60,000 nt of DNA from Membranipora membranacea (Eukaryota > Bryozoa > Gymnolaemata > Cheilostomatida > Membraniporidae): NCBI GenBank assembly GCA_914767715.1, contig OU612066.1, positions 17,243,001-17,303,000 on the forward strand, in the 5' to 3' direction. Below the pieces are notes generated by a model. It had not been told where the DNA came from. It saw nothing but the letters and a program-made list of their open reading frames with translations, and made no database searches. Both the position numbers and the translations under genes were made by a program. Shown in pieces: positions 1 through 11,340 of this stretch. Positions within the stretch are counted from its first letter, which is position 1, and every line of letters starts with the position of its first letter.

Positions 1-45
1 CACTGAAAAAATTCATAGCCCTTCTGGGTAAGCTCCCACTTTTAT

Positions 46-2204
46 CTACTTATGAGAACAGTAAAAACTGAATTTCTCAACAAAGGTTAATGATTGAATC
101 ATTGATTGTATCAACCATTGTACAATGTCTCCTGTCAATGAAAATACATATCCATTTTTACGCAGAAAAAACTCAGTAATGAAAAGTAAATGAAAGTGGA
201 AGCATATTCTGCCAATGTGTTGGTTCTTATTGGTGGGAAGAAGAAGAGCCAATGTCAAGGTCATGTGTAGCCTGTCTTGACTAGCTTGTCAAGACAGCTA
301 GGACATATGGTACTTTCAAATGTGACAAGCAACACAGCTAGAGTTCAATTCTGAGATTGTTGTACACGAAGCTTATAAATAATTCAAAATTATATATTAG
401 GTTTTGCTAGTGCCTTGAGCATGTTTTGAGGGACTAATGTCTCATACTATATAGCTCTAGATATTGTGCGTAGCTGTTTTAAAATTAAATCCAAGTCAGC
501 ATATTATAACTAACTGTACTTACTGCTGTGTTTAATAAGTTTGAATAATCCTCTACCGACAGATTCAAACACGTTTTTGTCGCACATGGACACCGTCTTA
601 GCTGCCTGCTGTGAGGTGGGCTGGAACAGAAATATTTTAACACTTTTGAATAACTGTATAACATGAGCCAAGTCCTTAATTTGCTTGCTCAGGTAGGCAG
701 GTTTTTGTTGCGCAATGCATGCCTTAGAATGTCAGTTTGCTGCAGATTAACTCATATATCATAGTGGCATTACCGTTGCTATGAGTCTCACTCCAGAGGG
801 ATCTACTGTCAGTTGACCTTGAGAGTACCAAATCCATGGATAAAAATTCGACACATTCCACACATGTATAATGACAAATATCCGTCCGTCATGAGCTCGA
901 TCTATCTCATAATAATCACTCTTCACATACTGGAGATCTGTTGCTATAACAAGCAGTAGGAAAACACTGTAAATAGAGTGGATTGCCTGAAGCCATCGTT
1001 TCATTAGTATGCGAGTTACAATCTGAGTAGCAACATCTCATTAAGCCTAGAGTAAGTTCACACAGTCCCGAAAGTTTAGCTCAGCCCCACTGGGTTGGCG
1101 AGTGAGAATGGTACTGGCCATGTTTACTGAAATAGATTACCTGGCCCAATCACATCTAGTAAAAACATTCATATCTGCTTCCTGTGAAATAAATTTCTAT
1201 TTTAATTTGCAAAACGTAATTTTCTTAATATGGATCTGGATGAAATCTTGCAGATTCATCACATGCTTTCATGCAGATAAATGTGGAGGGGTCAGCTTTG
1301 GTTGGTTCATCGGGATCTGACATGATTTTATATTTATGGTATGAATATAAATGCAATATGTAGCGAATGTTGGCCAATAAGCCGATTAGTGCGATCACAG
1401 GAAGTTTCGAACGCTAACTTATGGAGTCGGATTAGGCCCAGTGTGGTCTAGCCTTAGGTAGAGGTAGAGGAAAGGTAGCAAAAAACGGTAATAGTTGAAA
1501 AGACACTAAAACCTATCATTCAATTTATTTTAACAGAAGGGGTGCAACATATTGACAATATTATATGTATAGATTGGTCGCCCAAATACTTTGTCATAGT
1601 TTGCCAGTTAGGGAGGAATCAATTTTTTAACTCTAAAACTTGCAGGAGATAAATCTTAATAATTACCCATGGTATCCCATTATTTCCCATTAGAATACCA
1701 GAATATTCCCATTTATTCCTTTTCTCAGCTCAGTTTAAAGGGAGTTGTAGCAAGATTGTAAATTTTATTGCAGGTTGAAATGTTATGAGGCGGGTCACAT
1801 GACTCAAAATCAATTGAAGTCAGCAAATATTTATGCAGAGAGGTGTGAGGCCATCTTAGAAAGGTTTTCAAAGGCTGCAGCACTTTTTAACTGGCAGACT
1901 CAGAGGTGTAGAAACCAAGTATTTGAAATCAGCATAAAATTCTGAACTAGTGGTATTGTTGCCTCCTTTCGTTAAAACAAACACAGTTTTGATCACTTAG
2001 AGCAAGGTGTAAATTAAATGATAAGCTATGCGTTTTAAATCTCATCACAGACCTTCTGTTTTCCATCGCTGCATGACTATTTCTTGTGACATTTGATCGA
2101 TTATCATTAAGTCAGAGGATTCCTCATCGACTACATTACTCCTGCCATATGAGCTCTTCTCATCATATAAACTCAGCGTCGAGCAGTGTTCAGCATAGTA
2201 CTGA
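46..2204 (-). CDS. Unrecognised four-exon gene, S1 copy 0 (5' end not found)
   Basis: I do not recognise the product. Four minus-strand exons are seen: a 2053-2204, b 774-943, c 524-620 and d 46-131. Their phases fit exactly (1, 0, 1) with GT-AG borders. Exon a encodes SQYYAEHCSTLSLYDEK and an acidic Ser-rich stretch. Exon b encodes a hydrophobic, aromatic-rich segment with GRIFVIIHVWNV and YPWIWYSQGQLTVDPSG. Exon c has SMCDKNVFESVGRGLFKLI. Exon d ends with an amphipathic segment and FSFYCSHK before the stop. The diverged copy at 10082-10958 keeps frame across exons a-c, with in-frame codon gains and many silent changes, which is strong evidence of coding. A 20-base microexon at 2370-2389 (TEARNL) would join exon a in phase. 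No start exon, signal peptide or membrane span was placed with confidence. Confidence 0.7.
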
Positions 2205-2524
2205 CTTACTAAAACTTAAAACATGATATAATAATGAGAATTATATTGATATTCTTGAAAAATGAATGATGACAATTCTTAGTTTTACTAGTTAAATTTG
2301 TGTTAATCTGCAAGTCTGATAACTGACCATCAAGGATCAGTATATTATTCAAATAATAATTATACTAACCTCAAATTTCTGGCCTCAGTCTGAAATGCAT
2401 TTAATGTGAAACATGCCAGCTGATCACCTACGATAACCTGATTTTCTCATCAATTTACAATTGAGTTCAAGCGATCTGGAATTTGATTGATGTTTCGATA
2501 ATTTCTCGTTTCAACGCAAACATA

Positions 2525-2582
2525 ATGAATCTTTGTATTATCTTAAAAGCCCCTATATTATATTTGTTATATCTAGTATTTG
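2525..2582 (+). CDS. Signal-peptide-like first exon on the opposite strand, copy 0
   Basis: ATG opens a 58-base exon encoding a short hydrophobic leader that begins MNLCIILKAPILYLLYLV and ends at a consensus GTAAGT donor in phase 1. All four S1 copies keep the ATG, the hydrophobic stretch and the donor. The diverged copy at 11280 differs by one whole codon. A possible next exon is an 18-base phase-1 microexon at 3689-3706 (DGLGFC). The rest of the gene was not found, so this could be a relic. It lies antisense, inside or upstream of the minus-strand S1 gene. Confidence 0.4.
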
Positions 2583-4244
2583 GTAAGTTTAAAAACTAGT
2601 TTTAGCGTCGTGCTTTCAACTCAAAGTCTGCATTCAAGGATGATGTATTGTATTGAACATAGAGGCAGGCCCTCTCAAGGGTTGTAGTAAAGACTCAAGT
2701 TAGATCACACTTGATCTATTTGCCTTAATCTATTTAAGACTATTCTGCTCACCTGTTAAAAAGATTAGATGATTGTGCTTGGAAAACATGGTTGAATATG
2801 TGATCTTCATTTCGCTTCTTACACTAGAATAATACCGAATAAGGACCTTTAGCTAAAACCCTATGGTTTATAATTTCAGTATAAAGGGTAATAAAACAGA
2901 TATATTTCCCCTTGTTTGGAATTGTTCTCAGCTCCTTTCCTTTGTTACATAGAGTTTCCATTTTGAGTATCCTTTGTCTGGTCCTAATGAAAATTGGAAC
3001 CAGCACAGAGGTTCTTGCAACAAAGCATGTGTATAATTTTCAAATTGTGAGTCTGTGACTTAATTGGGGCTGCATAGAAAGATGCAATCAGGCCCTATCT
3101 AAATGAGTTCCAGCGGTAGGGCCAAGGGATGCATAAAGGACTCCTTACTTTGTAAATTGTCAAACTATAGATGTATTGGAAAGGGGTTGCACTAGAAGCG
3201 TACATCTTCTAAACAACTCTATATGTATAAAATGGTTCATAATCAGTTCATAAACTTTTTTGCGATCATATATGCAAAGCCAAATCAATAAAACAGGTTA
3301 GTGTAAAGAACAAAATGATCATTGTATTGAACTAAAGTCTAACGACCAATGTAAAGTAAAAAATCTGGAAACATGACAGGCCTTTGTTTAGGGATTGTGG
3401 TAAGAGCTAATCCCAAATTAAAGTTTTAGCCTCCAAAGCAACACGTTCTACTGTCATTGACGTAAGAAAGTTATTCCTTTATTCTAAAATGTCCATTTTT
3501 TGCCAGGATTTGCCCTACTGATGGGTAGATAAGATTTGATATAATTGCCATCCTATTGGATAGGTCAAGAGAGAAACAAAAGAAAGCACTTGAGATTATG
3601 TGTTACCAAATTAATCCTAAGTTTCTTTCACCTGAGATTATGTAAACTACCGCCATCCACTAACATATATTGATTTCGTGCTTTGTAGATGGGCTTGGCT
3701 TCTGTGGTAAATTTCTTTGCTGCATTTGGCAGAATATTATAATCATTTCAGCCTGACATCTGTTATCAAGTGCCTCCTTTGCAATTAATTACGTACCAAT
3801 GTTAGAATGGTGCAACAATGATATCTATCTAGTATATAATATTATCAGTAAAATCTTGTTGTACTTATATTTTGACTCAACATCTTCAAAAGCTATAAGC
3901 GGTATAAGCCTCATGCTTAGAAAATGTGCTCACCTTTTTGGTTATTAATACTATAAAGTAATTAAGTGACATTTTAATGTCAAGCCGTGATAGATTCACT
4001 TTTCGGATTTTTTTTCAAAAAGACTTCTAACCACCAAAAAAAAGCGCATTATCTGTTAGAACTCACATTGGGAAGGGGGGGGGGGGGCGTCCTCAAAGGT
4101 CAGCATTGGGCTCATTACTTTTTATTGCCTTTATTAATCATCTTACTACTTGAGACATTGTTAATTGTTCACCAAATAGAATCAACAGCACCTAATAATA
4201 TGTGAGACCAAATGTATTTGCAAAAGGATACAGAAAACAGAAAG

Positions 4245-4440
4245 AAATCTTCTGGTGCCCCTGAGGGCACCTGGAGGAGAGGGCGACCCAAAGAGACTAG
4301 GCGGAGAATGGCGCTTACGTGGATGAATGTGCACGACGTCGTGGGATGAGGCTGGCGAGATAGCGAAAGATCGGGATGGATGAAAGGGGAAGGAGGCGGC
4401 AATTCTGGCGCAATATTCCACTAGGAGCTCTGCAACATAA
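4245..4440 (+). mobile_element. Possible LINE reverse-transcriptase C-terminal relic
   Basis: This GC-rich island differs in composition from its surroundings. On the plus strand one frame reads RRGRPKETRRR, then after a stop WRDSERSGWMKG. This resembles the GRP-rich basic stretch and the final W-x-DR-x-W segment at the C-terminus of many LINE-type endonuclease-reverse transcriptase proteins. It is short and interrupted, so only a relic. A poly-G run precedes it at 4074-4087. Overlapping minus-strand frames are taken as shadows. Confidence 0.4.
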
Positions 4441-4492
4441 GTAAGGAAGTCACAGAAAACATTCAACTTTTCAGTTTACAATATTAGCGGAA

Positions 4493-7400
4493 TCAAAATG
4501 TTATCTCAGAGTCTGAGGGCTTCTCAAACTCTGCTGATATTGTTTGTAAAACACCCGATAGAGTATGGGATAACGAACGGCAAGCAGATGTGAACGCTGA
4601 TGATTCATCTGAGGAGTTAGATAGTGGTCTTGGTTCAACTGCATCGCAGTCAAGTGGAGCAGGGCTATTGTCACAGTATGGTGATTATTCCGTGCAAAGG
4701 CTATTATTAGATAACTCACTGCTATGTGGTGTGGTACTCACAGCGCTGGGAATAGGATGCAAGGCAGATGTCCTAGGTGGTACATATAGAGGCCGTGGCA
4801 CAGATGCTTGGGCGCGGATTTGCTTCTCCACATTTTCCAATACCTCCTCATAGTATGGCTCATTGGGAACACATGCATTGTTCGATCTCATGTGTTCTAG
4901 AGGTGCTCCATGCTGAGTTGGCAAAGGAGGTGAAGGTACTTGGGACAGATTGTCATGGTGTTCTTGGTCACTTTCTCTATTATGAGATAACGATCGCTTA
5001 GCAGAAGTGAATGCTGATGGTTCATCTGAGGAGTTAAATAGAAACCTTGGTTCCACTGGATATGAGTATTCAGCATATTCTGCATCACGGTCATGTGGGA
5101 CTTGATCATTGTCACTGTCACAGTATGCTGGTTCTTCAGTGGAGGGGCTATTATAAGATAACTCGCTTCTATGTCGCGCATTATTCACAGGCGATGGCGA
5201 GTCAGATATCCTAGGTGGTACATATGGGGGATGGGGCACAGATGCTTGGATGTTGATTGGCTTCTCCACATTTTCCAGTACCTCCTCATAATATAGCTCA
5301 TCAGGAACATAGGCGCTGGTTCTCATGTGATCTAGAGGTGGTCCTTGCTGTCTCAGTAGAGGAGGTAAAGGTGCTGGAGGCAGATTGCCATTGTGAGAGG
5401 GCCTCACATCCAGTTTTTGGTGTCTTTCTCTATTATGCTCAAGTTTTCCTCGCTGTTGATCTCTCCGTTCAAGTGAACTCATTGCAAAATCTGTTAGAGT
5501 GAAAGAGCAAAAAGGGTTGATTTTCATTGAAGGCAAATTTTGTTGTGAAATTGAGATTTTAAATTAGAATTTTACAGTAGAGGGTTACTGGGAAGCCTAT
5601 AAAGATCGCATTGTTTGACTCTGTAAAACAACGATATGGGTCTATGTCACTTATATCATATAGGCAAGAACATTCACCTTCTATGACACGATCTGCGACG
5701 GAAGGAATTCTCCGTCTTCTGTGTTGAGGAAATTTCTGGATCAGTTGTCTTCTCTTTTTAGTGTAAAGCACCCAAAGCACAGCTGAGAATATTCCAAGTA
5801 TTAGCACCACCGCAGCCACAGAGCATCCAACCATAGTAGGGACTTCTGCAAGAGAAACTAATGAAGTGTAACAAATTTGTCTCCAGACACATGCATTTGA
5901 TAAAATGTTTTTGAGGCTTAAAATACCAAAGAGAGGGAGTGAGTTAGGGACATAAGCAGTCCCAAACTCACTCCCTCTCTTTTCCCTGCTGACAACATGC
6001 TTGCACATCACAAAACGGGAGTAACTCCCCCTTTGTACACAGAAAGACAACTACTGCTTTAAAAATTTAACCTTGCCCGATCAGAGTGTTTAGTCTATAT
6101 ATGTCGTAATCTGTGACACGATATTTAACAATAAAAGTCGAGGATGTTTAGACTTTATTACTCACCATGGATCCCTTCATCTGATGTTGTTGTGATGGTC
6201 ACTGTATGGTTTGGAACGGTATTCTCAGTGGTATCAGTAATATTATTAGCATCATTATCGATAGTTATGACTGCAAAAGAAATATGAAAGCAATATTTTA
6301 ATTTTATGATTAGTGTCGTAAATTTGTTCATTTTATTATTCAGCAATTATTTATGCAGTGTTTATCAATCAATGGTTTAATATGCCAACAGATAAATGAG
6401 TGACTTAGAAATATTGAACTTCACGTAGGAGGGAAACGAATCAAAATATCCAAGACAATGTCACTGTTTCTGGTGAGAGAAGCGTCATCGCAGCCAATAG
6501 CTGATAACTGTGCTCAATACCCTTTTGCCTCTAACATTAATTTCTTCCCTCCCCTAGATCATTTGGAACTGTAGTCTCCATGGTATCAGTAATATTATTG
6601 ACATCACCGTGTTTGATTGTAACTACAAAAAAAGACCAAATAATTTTCCTCAAAAATTATTACCATAACTGGAATATTTAAAGTGTTGTTGATTCATGAG
6701 AATGGGGCTGAACCATAATGTGTTCGGTAATAGTTAGGTAACTCACCATCATACTTGGGCTTGATCGATTTTAGATTGCTGTCAACAGCGAGAAGGTATC
6801 CCTGATTTTTTATGTCTACCATAGTTCTCACTTGTATGGATTCACCTTCACAGTCACCTGGACGAGGTAAGCGAGTTCTTCCATTTGTTATACCGCTATA
6901 GTCGCCTGTATTAATATCGACCAACAGCAGTTCCTCTTCTGATGTGAGACAGAGAAGTATGCCTTTGTCGTCGATGCTGATAGCTTGTTTGACAGGGTTT
7001 GCTAATCCGTGGAGTTGTAATGGGCTTGAGCTTTTTGTCTGCAGGTTGAAACTGTTTGCGGTAATTACGGAATCTTCTATGAAGAAAATATAGGGGCTGT
7101 AGAATAGTCGCTGTTAAATGCCATGGCTGTTGCGCTTCCGCCAACTTTACCAAAGTCAAAAGATGTCGACAACGCATTTGCAGATAAATTCACACGGTAG
7201 ATTGAAGAACTGTCTATGTAAAACACAACTTGTGATGTTGAGTTGTAATCTACAGCTATCGGTCCTAGTTTTCTCGATCCACTCTCCCTGCATCCAATGC
7301 TTGAGTTTGGAAAACAACCAGGTTGTGTGCACACCAATGTATCCTCTTTTGTTATGTTCTTTTTGTTCGAAAGTTGATATACTGTCACCAAACTTCCCTC

Positions 7401-8485
7401 ACTGACAAGGAACTTGTGGCTGCTGATTCGATGGAAACTAATGATAGCATCATTCTCGATTAATATGGAAGAGGACTCCCTTCCCTGTGAAGTGTTCCAG
7501 AGGTAGATATCTTTGTCCAAAGAATATAAAACTGTTTGATTGCTATCTAAATCTGGTTCCATGCTAATGGGAATATTCACACCAGGATTTATTGTGGGGT
7601 CCTGGAAGCGCTGTTCTATCATTTCCAGGGTTATTCTGAGAAGTAGAAAAAATAGAATTCAAAATATACTTGGGCCGGAAGCAAGGCACTCAACGAATTT
7701 ACTATACTACATTTTCCTGCAATATCTCCGCAGATAATGTGGTTTGTCTCAAGCTCTGTTCTTTTATTTTAAATAAACAATGTTTAGCCAGTGGCTAACA
7801 ACTATTCACTCCGGGCAGCCTTCACACAAGCCTTTACCTGGCTATCTGGTTGTCCCTTTGCCTTTCACTACCAACTATTTTTTGCAATAATCATCTTAGT
7901 ATATTAATTTAGTGCAATAAAAGCTAAAAAAAAGTTACAATAACATTTTTCAATACTTTACCTTGAACCATTTGAGTCACCTTTGATACCTGCGGCAATA
8001 AGGATAACTTCAATACAAAGCCAGATCATCAACTGCAAAGTTGAGACAACATTTATTTATTCAAAGGTTCAATTACTATCAATGAGGGGAAATAGTTTTG
8101 TTGAAAATTGATTCTGCCATTTCAACTATTGAAATGAAAAAGGAAAAACTTGTTAACTAGATTTTGGCGAAGTGATAACAAATTTGGCAATGATTTTCTC
8201 TAATTAGATTTCAATAAAGTTGTGAGTTCATCAAAAAGTAATAATCAAGAAAAACAACTAGGCTTATGTGTATTTCTTTTTTTCGGTTTGTTGGCATGGA
8301 CTTGAGAGCAATAACAAATCATTGATTTAAAAAATTTGGTTATCAAAGCTCCGACGTTCTCGTGGAAACAGACTTTTGTAATGTCCGCCAATTTGCACTG
8401 CTTGCAAGTTTCAGGAAACAGAAGTATAAATCAAATTGGTTTCCCAAGTTTCATATGCTCCTACCTTATTAATACGATACACCAT
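4493..8485 (-). pseudogene. Receptor R1: secreted-type ectodomain, TM, repeat tail; broken
   Basis: Exons on the minus strand: 1, 8465-8485 (starts MVYRINK); 2, 7962-8032 (completes the signal peptide); 3, 6747-7635 (ectodomain); 4, 6166-6270 (Thr-rich stalk); 5, 5678-5845 (VPTMVGCSVAAVVLILG membrane span, then basic KKRR); 6, 5490 down to 4493 (tail). Compared with R2, exon 3 has a net two-base gain near 7085-7105, next to the AFNSDYSTA segment, which shifts the frame. The tail has a GAA-to-TAA change at 4685-4687, about 65 codons before the ancestral stop at 4493-4495. Reading beyond that stop stays open to the ITF end. The tail has two repeat units, against three in R2. Exon borders are otherwise intact. 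Either this copy is decaying or the read has errors; the tail nonsense change would still allow a truncated tail. Confidence 0.75.
6552..6632 (-). pseudogene. Relic of a duplicated stalk exon in R1
   Basis: Reads like exon 4 of the receptor (NNITDT, ETTVPND) and keeps a pyrimidine-tract acceptor, but ends in CTAGGGG with no GT donor. It lies in the intron between the ectodomain and stalk exons. R2 and R3 keep only a short C-rich trace at the matching place (near 25030 and 39068), so they probably lost it by deletion. Confidence 0.55.
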
Positions 8486-8520
8486 TTCCTTGGAATGGTT
8501 ATAGAGTTCTACCACAATCT

Positions 8521-8588
8521 ATAGACGAAAAACAGCAATTTACTAAAGATAGCAATAGACGAAACACAGAAATAGACGAAAGACACAA
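8521..8588 (-). repeat. 34-bp-type minisatellite upstream of R1 exon 1
   Basis: Degenerate repeats of an AGACGAAAGACAGCAAT-like motif lie just upstream of the start exon, probably in the 5' untranslated region or promoter. The tract is about 68 bp here, about 100 bp in R2 and about 134 bp in R3. Confidence 0.6.
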
Positions 8589-9129
8589 CCAACACCTCTT
8601 CCAAATCAACCACTTTTAACTTTAGTGATAGATATGGTCTTGTATTACAGGGCAGGATAAAACTCCTTTGTTCAACCCATTTTATTTCAATTTTTTGCCT
8701 AAACACTGTCAGGCGAAAAACCACAATAAGTCCCTACCTACTATAACTATACTATAACATTGCTGTGAAAACTTTATTTTCAGATTAATTCACCAATCAT
8801 AAAGTCACATGTATCAAACAGTCTGTTCTCTCATCTGCGAAAAGTCCAATAAGATTGCGGTGGGCAGGATTTGAGATCAGTTAATCTCACTTTTATTGAT
8901 GTTCTACTTTTAACAGCGCATACTACACTCTTTTTTCTCCCTCCTACAAATAGGAAAGTCAAAACATAAGATACCTTGAAGTGCACTGAAAGACCAAAGA
9001 AACATATAGTCCGGTAGCTAGATCTGCAGTAGATGTGCAGTATTTTATATTGAAAAAATTCATGGCACTTCTGAGTAAGATACCACTTTTATCTACCTTA
9101 GAGAACAGTAAAAGCTGAATCGCTGTGAA

Positions 9130-9412
9130 GTGGTGTTTGTGGTGGTTTCGATTTTGGCGGTGGTTGTGGTGATTATGATGGTGATTATGATGTTGGTGGT
9201 GGTTGTGGTGATTATGATGGTGATTATGATGTTGGTGGTGATGGTGGTGATGGCGGTGGTGGTGGTGGTGGTGGTGGTGGTGGTGTTGGTGGTGGTGGTG
9301 GTGGTGGTGGTGGTGTTGGTGTTGGTGGTGGTGGTGGGGGTGGTGGTGGTGGTGATGGTGGTGGTGGTGGTGGTGATGGTGGTGGTGGTGGTGGTGGTGG
9401 GGACAGTGGCGG
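9130..9412 (+). repeat. GGT/GAT trinucleotide microsatellite
   Basis: Long run of GGT with GAT, GTT and GCG interruptions; the left part is a higher-order repeat of GTGATTATGATG units. Frames through it give runs of Val, Gly or (reverse strand) His and Pro. These are low-complexity shadows, not proteins. Confidence 0.95.
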
Positions 9413-10081
9413 TGGCGCCGGTTGTACAAACTCTAACACACTACATATTTATTACTCGGAAGTGCTAAGGATATTTCTGTGGAGAAGTATTGCATAATTA
9501 TTGCAGAACTAGCTGCCAAACTATATATTACCTCACAGAATGAGCATCACTTAGTTAGGGTATTTGACAGTGTTAGCGCTTTGTGTTCAGTTTTGAGATG
9601 CCAAAAATTCTGAAAAGTGCATTCTTAGCATGAAACCAATTAATTATGGCCATTAGCTTTAAAAAAACAGCTGTGTCTAAGTTACCAAATAATTTATATG
9701 AAGAATCAAATGAACACTTTCATTTCTTAGCAAAGAATTAATTGAAAGACAAATTAGATCCTCGAATTGTAAGATAGTAAATCAAGTAAGATCCAATTTG
9801 CCTGCATGAGGATTGGAATGTCCGAAATGCTGGAAAAATTGGATAAAACTTGATCCAGTAAGATAACATGGGTTCAGCAGCGAACAAAACAAGCAACACA
9901 GCTAGAGTACAATTCTGAGATTGTTGTACATAAAACTTATCAATGATTTAAAAGTATATATTGATATGGTTAGGTTTTCATCATTAAACGCTTATGGGCT
10001 CTAGAGTTTTAGATATTGTCCTAAAATATTTTATAAATTTCTGCTTTGAAATAAAATCTGCAAATAACTAACTGCACTCAC

Positions 10082-10958
10082 TGTTATGTTTTATAAGTTG
10101 AAAATATCCTACACCTGCAGTATGTTCAAACACGTTCTTGTCGCACATGGACACCGTCTTAGCTGCCTGCTGTGAGCTGGGCTGGAACAGAAATGTTGTT
10201 AGAATTATGAATAACCATATAAATTGAGCCCAGTCCCTTTACTTTAAATTATATGGTTGTTCCCATGACAAGTTTGACAGGTTTATGGTGCAAAATGCAT
10301 GCCTGAGCATGTAAGTACGCTGCAGATTAAGTTATTCAGATCATAATATCATAGTGACATTACCGTCGCTATCAGTTTGACTCCGGATGGATCTACTGTC
10401 AATTGACCTTGAGAGTACCAAATCCATGGATAAACGTCTGTTATAACATTCCAAACATGTATAATGACAAATAGCCGTTTGTCACTAGCCCAATCTATCT
10501 CATAATAATCATTCTTCACATACTGGAATTCTGTTACTATAACAAACAGAAGGAAAAACTTTGAATAGGGGTGATTGATATCAGAGCATTGATTAGTGAT
10601 AACTTTTGGTTCCGATATTTTTGGCCAAACTAAAGTTATGTCATGGAATGCAGGTTCATCAAGCTATGCTAATTATTGGCCAGGGCGAGTTTTCCCTGGT
10701 GCGGCCTTGGTTGCCCGTTGATAACACCTGATTCGACCCATTATGGTAGCAAAAACGGTAAAACTATTTTAGTCATAAGACATTAGTTTGGGACCTTATT
10801 ACTAACGTTCTGTTTTCCGTTGCTGCATGACTATTTCCTGAGATGATGGATCAATTGTCATGAAATCAGAAGATTCATCGTCGACTACATTACGTCTGCC
10901 TGTTGAGCTCTTCTCATAATATAATCTCAGCGTCGAGCAGTGTTCAGCATAGTACTGA
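10082..10958 (-). pseudogene. Unrecognised S1 gene, copy 1; last exon missing
   Basis: Exons a (10807-10958), b (10364-10536) and c (10082-10181) keep GT-AG borders and phase. Exon b gains one codon and exon c one codon relative to the other copies, and many changes are silent, so selection acted on this frame. Exon a ends at a GTTAGT donor. Exon d, expected near 9090-9170, is not found: the GGT microsatellite occupies that place. The upstream microexon has also lost its donor (11090s). The copy therefore probably lacks the normal C-terminus unless another terminal exon is used. Confidence 0.6.
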
Positions 10959-11279
10959 CTTACTAAAACTTAAAACATGATATTATAATGAGAATTATAT
11001 TGATATTCTTATAAAATGAAGGATGACAATTCTTAGTTTTACCAGTTTAACTTGTTAGTCTAATGACTGGCTATTAAGAATCAGTATATTAAAACATAGT
11101 AATCTCAAAGTTCCTGAAGTCAGTCTGAAATTATTTTTATTTGTGAAACATGTGCAACTGATCCCCTTGAAGAACCAGATTTTCTCATCAATTTACGAGT
11201 TGTCAATAAATCTAAACAGTTTAAGCCATCTGAAATTTGATGGATGTTTCAAATATTCCTGGTTTCAGCGGCCAACATA

Positions 11280-11340
11280 ATGAATCTTTGTAATACCTTA
11301 AAAGCCCATATATTATATTTGTTCTTTCTAGTCTTATTTG
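11280..11340 (+). CDS. Signal-peptide-like first exon, copy 1
   Basis: Begins MNLCNTLKAHILYLFF and ends at GTAAGT in phase 1. It is one codon longer than the other copies, an in-frame difference that supports coding. A phase-compatible 18-base microexon follows at 12483-12500 after a good pyrimidine tract. The downstream gene is unknown. Confidence 0.4.

Larger units (their letters stand above)
1..3950. repeat. Module part S1, copy 0
   Basis: First of four copies of a segment of about 4 kb. The first base of the window aligns with 27938 and 48816, so the window starts inside the array. It holds the four exons of an unrecognised minus-strand gene (46-2204), a possible minus-strand microexon (2370-2389) and a plus-strand signal-peptide exon (2525-2582). 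From about 2600 to 3950 I see no convincing coding exon apart from a possible 18-base plus-strand microexon at 3689-3706. Similarity to the other copies fades near 3790 and reappears weakly to about 3950. Confidence 0.85.

Noticed and set aside
759-1004. An 81-codon minus-strand frame starting MKRWLQ with a signal-peptide look
   Set aside because: The part before the TTATAG acceptor at 943 is intron: a 7-base insertion in copies 2 and 3 and a 1-base change in copy 1 break the frame there, while the frame after it is kept.
2824-3006. Minus-strand frame ending GPYSVLF, present in several S1 copies
   Set aside because: A 5-base deletion in copy 2 merges it with another frame and no phase-compatible splice sites were found, so it does not behave as coding.
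4074-4087. Poly-G and poly-C runs here and near 21662 and 35515
   Set aside because: Homopolymer tracts only; possible sequencing-length errors, no feature implied.
8959-9468. Poly-His, poly-Val and poly-Pro frames
   Set aside because: Pure low-complexity translation of the GGT microsatellite with no conserved flanks.
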